The translations under genes were made by a program, and so were the position numbers. The notes beneath the pieces are model-generated. The model saw only the letters and a list, made by a program, of their open reading frames with translations, did not search any database and had not been told where the DNA came from. A stretch of DNA of 64,000 nucleotides, taken from Marsupella aquatica (taxonomy: Eukaryota > Marchantiophyta). This document shows, in pieces, positions 61,001 through 64,000 of the stretch; positions within the stretch are counted from its first letter, which is position 1; each line of letters starts with the position of its first letter. The DNA is taken from positions 1,426,001 through 1,490,000 of the forward strand of contig OZ316891.1 in assembly GCA_973895155.1 (NCBI GenBank), in the 5' to 3' direction.

Positions 61001-62470
61001 CTTTGTGCGTGGAAGTGTGCGTTTCCTTTAGGGCACAGATCCCATCAATCTAATAAAAGAATCCGCTACTTTCGGAAAAAAATCACAAGATTTTCTCTGG
61101 TCCAGTGGGCATTTCACACCTGGCCACATATTTTACTACCCAAAATCTAACGGTATCCTTAGATCTACTAAAAGGAGAGCAGGATTGTTCGTTGCATCGA
61201 AAGAGGTGGGTGCTCTGGGTATTACAATGCAAACCTAGGTTTAGATCAGACCAAATTGGCCAAGCTAGGATTTGGACCTATACCCCTAGAGGATTTGTTG
61301 AGGCAACATTTGACCTGTGATGAGGCTACTCTCACCGACATGATCTTTTGGCTGGCAGCATGGGGAAGGGGCAGATCAGTGTGTTCAGCCAAAAGTGCAT
61401 TGCAATGTGGTATAGGGGAGGTCCTTCACCAATGAGAGTATAGAGGTTGAGTTATGTCTGCGGAGTCAATAACTAATTCTCGTATGAATAAATTAGTTTG
61501 AGGGATGGGTTAGTAAATTTAGATACTTTGGGGGACAGGTTAGTTAAAAACTGTAAAAAGCCAACATTAGATTGTGTGATGAGGTGATGGTCAACATGTA
61601 GTGTTGTAACTAAGTCTTCACGTGGACATGGATGGTACTTGCAAGACGTTGTGAGTTGAGGTGCACTGGTACCAGTTGCTAAAGATGTGCAATAAATGAC
61701 TCAAGTTTGAGCACCTTGTAGTGTCACCAAAATCCGCAGATGGAAGTGTGTTGTGAAATCAATTTGGATAGTGATGGTCTTATGGAACCCACTTGTGCAT
61801 GAATATCTCGAGCTGTTGGTTGAATGAGCCCATTGAGATGATAGTGGAATTCTCAGAAGTAAGGGGGACCAAGCTATTAGGTATTGCTCATGTGAAGGAA
61901 ATTTCTGGTTTGTATGCACAAACGATGCACATTAATGTTGTCAAATTCAAATGATGAGAACACAAATATTTACAATTGGTGCCTCAATTCAAGACATCAT
62001 TTTTTTGGTCTCATCTGCTTATTGTAGACGAGCCTTTGACATCATTCACACAACATTAAACTTTGTGCACATAAATTTAAAGTAACAAACATACAACACT
62101 CCTTGGAATGCAATTTGACAATCTTAACTGTCTAGCCCAATTGCAACGCACCTTTGAATGAGCTTTGGCAATGTGATTTGGAAAGAATTTAGCTGGACAC
62201 ACATACTGGTTGCTAATATGAAAGAAAACATCAATAATGCACACTTGGGAGGCAATAGACCCCTTTAAAATGGGGCAGCAAGTTGTGGTATAATTACAAA
62301 TGCAAAGAAGGTACATTGTTCACCGTAATTAGTGTCACTAACACTAATTGGAGAGTGCCCATTTTTGGGATTTACTCACAAATTAGTGTTAGTCACACTA
62401 TTTTGTGCTAGCACTATTTTCGTGCACATGAAATAGTGTTACTATGGTTTTAAGAGACAGTGAGAAAATA
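61001..62470. other. Intergenic DNA
   Basis: No gene is supported. The stretch ends in a cluster of inverted copies of an 'aattagtgttagt' motif (62327-62397) just before the LINE remnant. Confidence 0.45.
62327..62397. repeat. Inverted repeat, 17-bp arms, with an overlapping palindrome
   Basis: tgtcactaacactaatt (62333-62349) and aattagtgttagtcaca (62381-62397) are reverse complements with one mismatch, 31 bp apart. The left arm is also part of a palindrome, AATTAGTGT (62327-62335) and ACACTAATT (62341-62349). Related 'tagtgtta' words follow to about 62440. Confidence 0.7.
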
Positions 62471-63319
62471 GTCGGGAAGTGAAGATGCTTGGACAGCTTC
62501 ACAACAACAATGGGGAGTGGGTCAATAAGAATCAGCTCAGCAACCAAATTCGCAGCAGTTGGCAGATTGGAGTGGGCGAATTCACAGCCTTCTATGAGGA
62601 ACTGACCATCAACGACACTCCAGAATCTATGATGCATGCTTCATCAGTGCGTTGGCTGGAAGTGGGACTGGCCAGCCAGGAACATGGGGTGGTCCTTCCC
62701 GAATAGGATGTGGGCACTTAATTCGCTGAGCATGGAGGGAGACACAGCCCAATTGAACAGGAGATGGGGACAAAACGGAACCCCCGCAGAGTGGAGACAG
62801 ACATGTATGGCAGAAAGTCTGGGGCGGCTGGGTGGTATCAAAGGTAAGGATATTCATATGGAGACTCGTACAGCACGGTTTTTTTACAAACGGACAGGCT
62901 CACAGATGGGGAGTGTGTGAGGGCACTTGCGAGCGATGCAATCTTGAAACTGAAACCACTGACCACCTATTATGTCAATGTAACAAAGTGATTACCCAGT
63001 GGATGGAACTGAAGTCACTCCTTCGCCACACCATTACCCTGAATTTCCTGGGTGACACCTTATATGGATCGATTCAAACTGCACTCAGACTGCATAAGCG
63101 AAACCCGGGTCCGATTGTGCTGTTGATGGAATTATGCAACACCACTTGGAAGGAGCGCAATGCTATGTGTATTCGAGGTTCCTAGGGCGTATGCCTAGCT
63201 GGGTGATTCTGAAGACTACTGCTGATCACATTCCCGATCACATCAAGACTATGCTGAGCCCTAGCTGCACGCAACGGAGAACAAGACAACTACCACTAGA
63301 AGAAAACGTCCCCTTTTGA
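62470..63319 (+). pseudogene. LINE ORF2 3' fragment with zinc-binding RT domain, frame-broken
   Basis: A recognisable domain of the plant LINE reverse-transcriptase zinc-binding type (zf-RVT) lies at about 62806-63185: VWQKVWGG, KVRIFIWRLVQHGFFTNG, then CERCNLETETTDHLLCQC, then TQWMEL. The Cys/His layout C-x2-C...H-x3-C-x-C and the KV.IFIWRL lead are typical. Upstream coding-like stretches continue in other frames: 62479-62706 (with GEWVNKNQ and SSWQIG) and 62636-62920 (with WALNSLSMEG). At least two frameshifts or stops therefore break the ORF. The endonuclease and RT core are absent, consistent with 5' truncation. It is a dead non-LTR retrotransposon tail. Confidence 0.75.
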
Positions 63320-64000
63320 GACCCTATGCTTTGTGACTTTAGGGAGACTTTCAAAAATACATGACTCCAAGTTTAGGGGAGTCATTGTTGTTACATTTTA
63401 TCAACTGATTTTTGGGGGATATTTGTGAAAGTCATTCCTACAACTTCTGATAAAGTAGCAATTGTAACACTAGTAGGGCAGTCATATGTAAGTTGAATAA
63501 GCTACTCTCCATTACGGCATTCTGAAATAGAGTGCAAGAAGGATTACATGCACTCTAGACATCACGGAATGTTCCATTTACAACCCTTGACTTGCAACTT
63601 GCGGAGTCGGGAGCACTAGGTGCACATAGAAGGAATGGGGGTTTAGGGTTGCAGAACTAGTTAAATGTCTTCATGTCAAGAGCATTGTAGCTAGTTATCC
63701 TAGCTAGCCTAATTAAACGTGCATGGGAGTACTTGCCTCTATAATAGTAAGTCTTATGCTGCTCAATGGATTCCTTAGAGTTCATGGGCAACTTTGACAA
63801 GAATATTGGGGTGATATCATTTTCAATTCAGGGCTAAAGTAGTGTCTGGCCCCCATTCTTTGTCCACCCTCCCTAAGTGGCATGTGTAAGGGTTAATTTA
63901 CAGTTGCGTTCTAAGAGGTTACAGTTGCGTTCATTTAATCTTTGCTCACAAAGTGTCGTGTCCAATTTGCTTTAGGGTACTAACATGTGTATCAATGGCT
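63320..64000. other. Right-end intergenic DNA
   Basis: No gene is seen. A short direct repeat, 'ttacagttgcgttc', occurs twice near 63898-63932. Confidence 0.4.

Noticed and set aside
60668-61150. A 160-codon plus-strand frame in the HY5 upstream region
   Set aside because: It lies in a GC-rich block where several frames stay open at once on both strands, and has no domain. It is more likely promoter or leader sequence.

Overview
This window is nuclear DNA from a land plant. Its genes are split by many short GT-AG introns. It carries a plant HY5-type bZIP gene, a plant-type PIG-F gene, a ZFC3H1-type RNA-surveillance gene, and a plant LINE remnant. A pair of genes with Sfi1-like (centrin-binding type) tryptophan repeats hints at a lineage that still makes centrioles and flagellated sperm (moss, liverwort, hornwort, lycophyte or fern). 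That placement is an inference; I cannot name the species. No prokaryotic features, CRISPR arrays, rRNA or convincing tRNA genes were seen. All gene models were spliced by hand from splice signals and frame.

Positions 1-29.6 kb form a large inverted duplication. The left arm (1 to about 11.65 kb) carries one copy of a roughly 1,320-residue coiled-coil/Sfi1-like gene on the minus strand. The right arm (about 17.55 to 29.6 kb) carries the second copy on the plus strand. The right copy splices into an uninterrupted 18-exon frame (19541-29563). The left copy keeps matching splice sites at 17 exons; 14 of these have identical length. It has a 1-base loss in exon 1 and a 2-base difference in exon 11, and its last exon lies beyond the window edge. 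The arms continue through the upstream regions and end in a repeat element. A third diverged copy of that element sits inside the AT-rich, gene-poor spacer (11.65-17.55 kb).

Positions 29.6-42.2 kb are repeat-rich. They hold a nested inverted repeat (31.70-31.82 kb), a G-rich 10-bp minisatellite (32.07-32.37 kb), a 59-bp triple tandem repeat (32.57-32.75 kb), a (GA)16 tract, a short element with inverted ends (39.69-40.05 kb), and two diverged copies of a dispersed repeat (33.3 and 41.4 kb). Within this lies one complete 8-exon gene on the minus strand (35409-37382). It encodes PIG-F, a membrane subunit of the GPI-anchor ethanolamine-phosphate transferases.

Positions 42.25-54.7 kb hold a 9-exon plus-strand gene for a 2,919-residue ZFC3H1/Red1-like protein. 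It has an acidic EEGELSSDDE N-terminus, a coiled coil, the C-x7-C-x4-C-x3-H zinc finger and a helical-repeat C-terminus. It is inferred to link nuclear poly(A) RNA to the exosome.

Positions 58.4-59.6 kb hold the minus-strand HY5 gene, with a COP1-binding VP motif and a bZIP domain. It appears to have an N-terminal extension of about 110 residues, and its last exon could not be placed with confidence. ACGT-core elements lie about 1.2-1.3 kb upstream. The right end (62.4-63.3 kb) holds a broken 3' fragment of a LINE ORF2 with a zinc-binding reverse-transcriptase domain. The genes do not form a functional cluster; they are ordinary neighbours separated by repeats.
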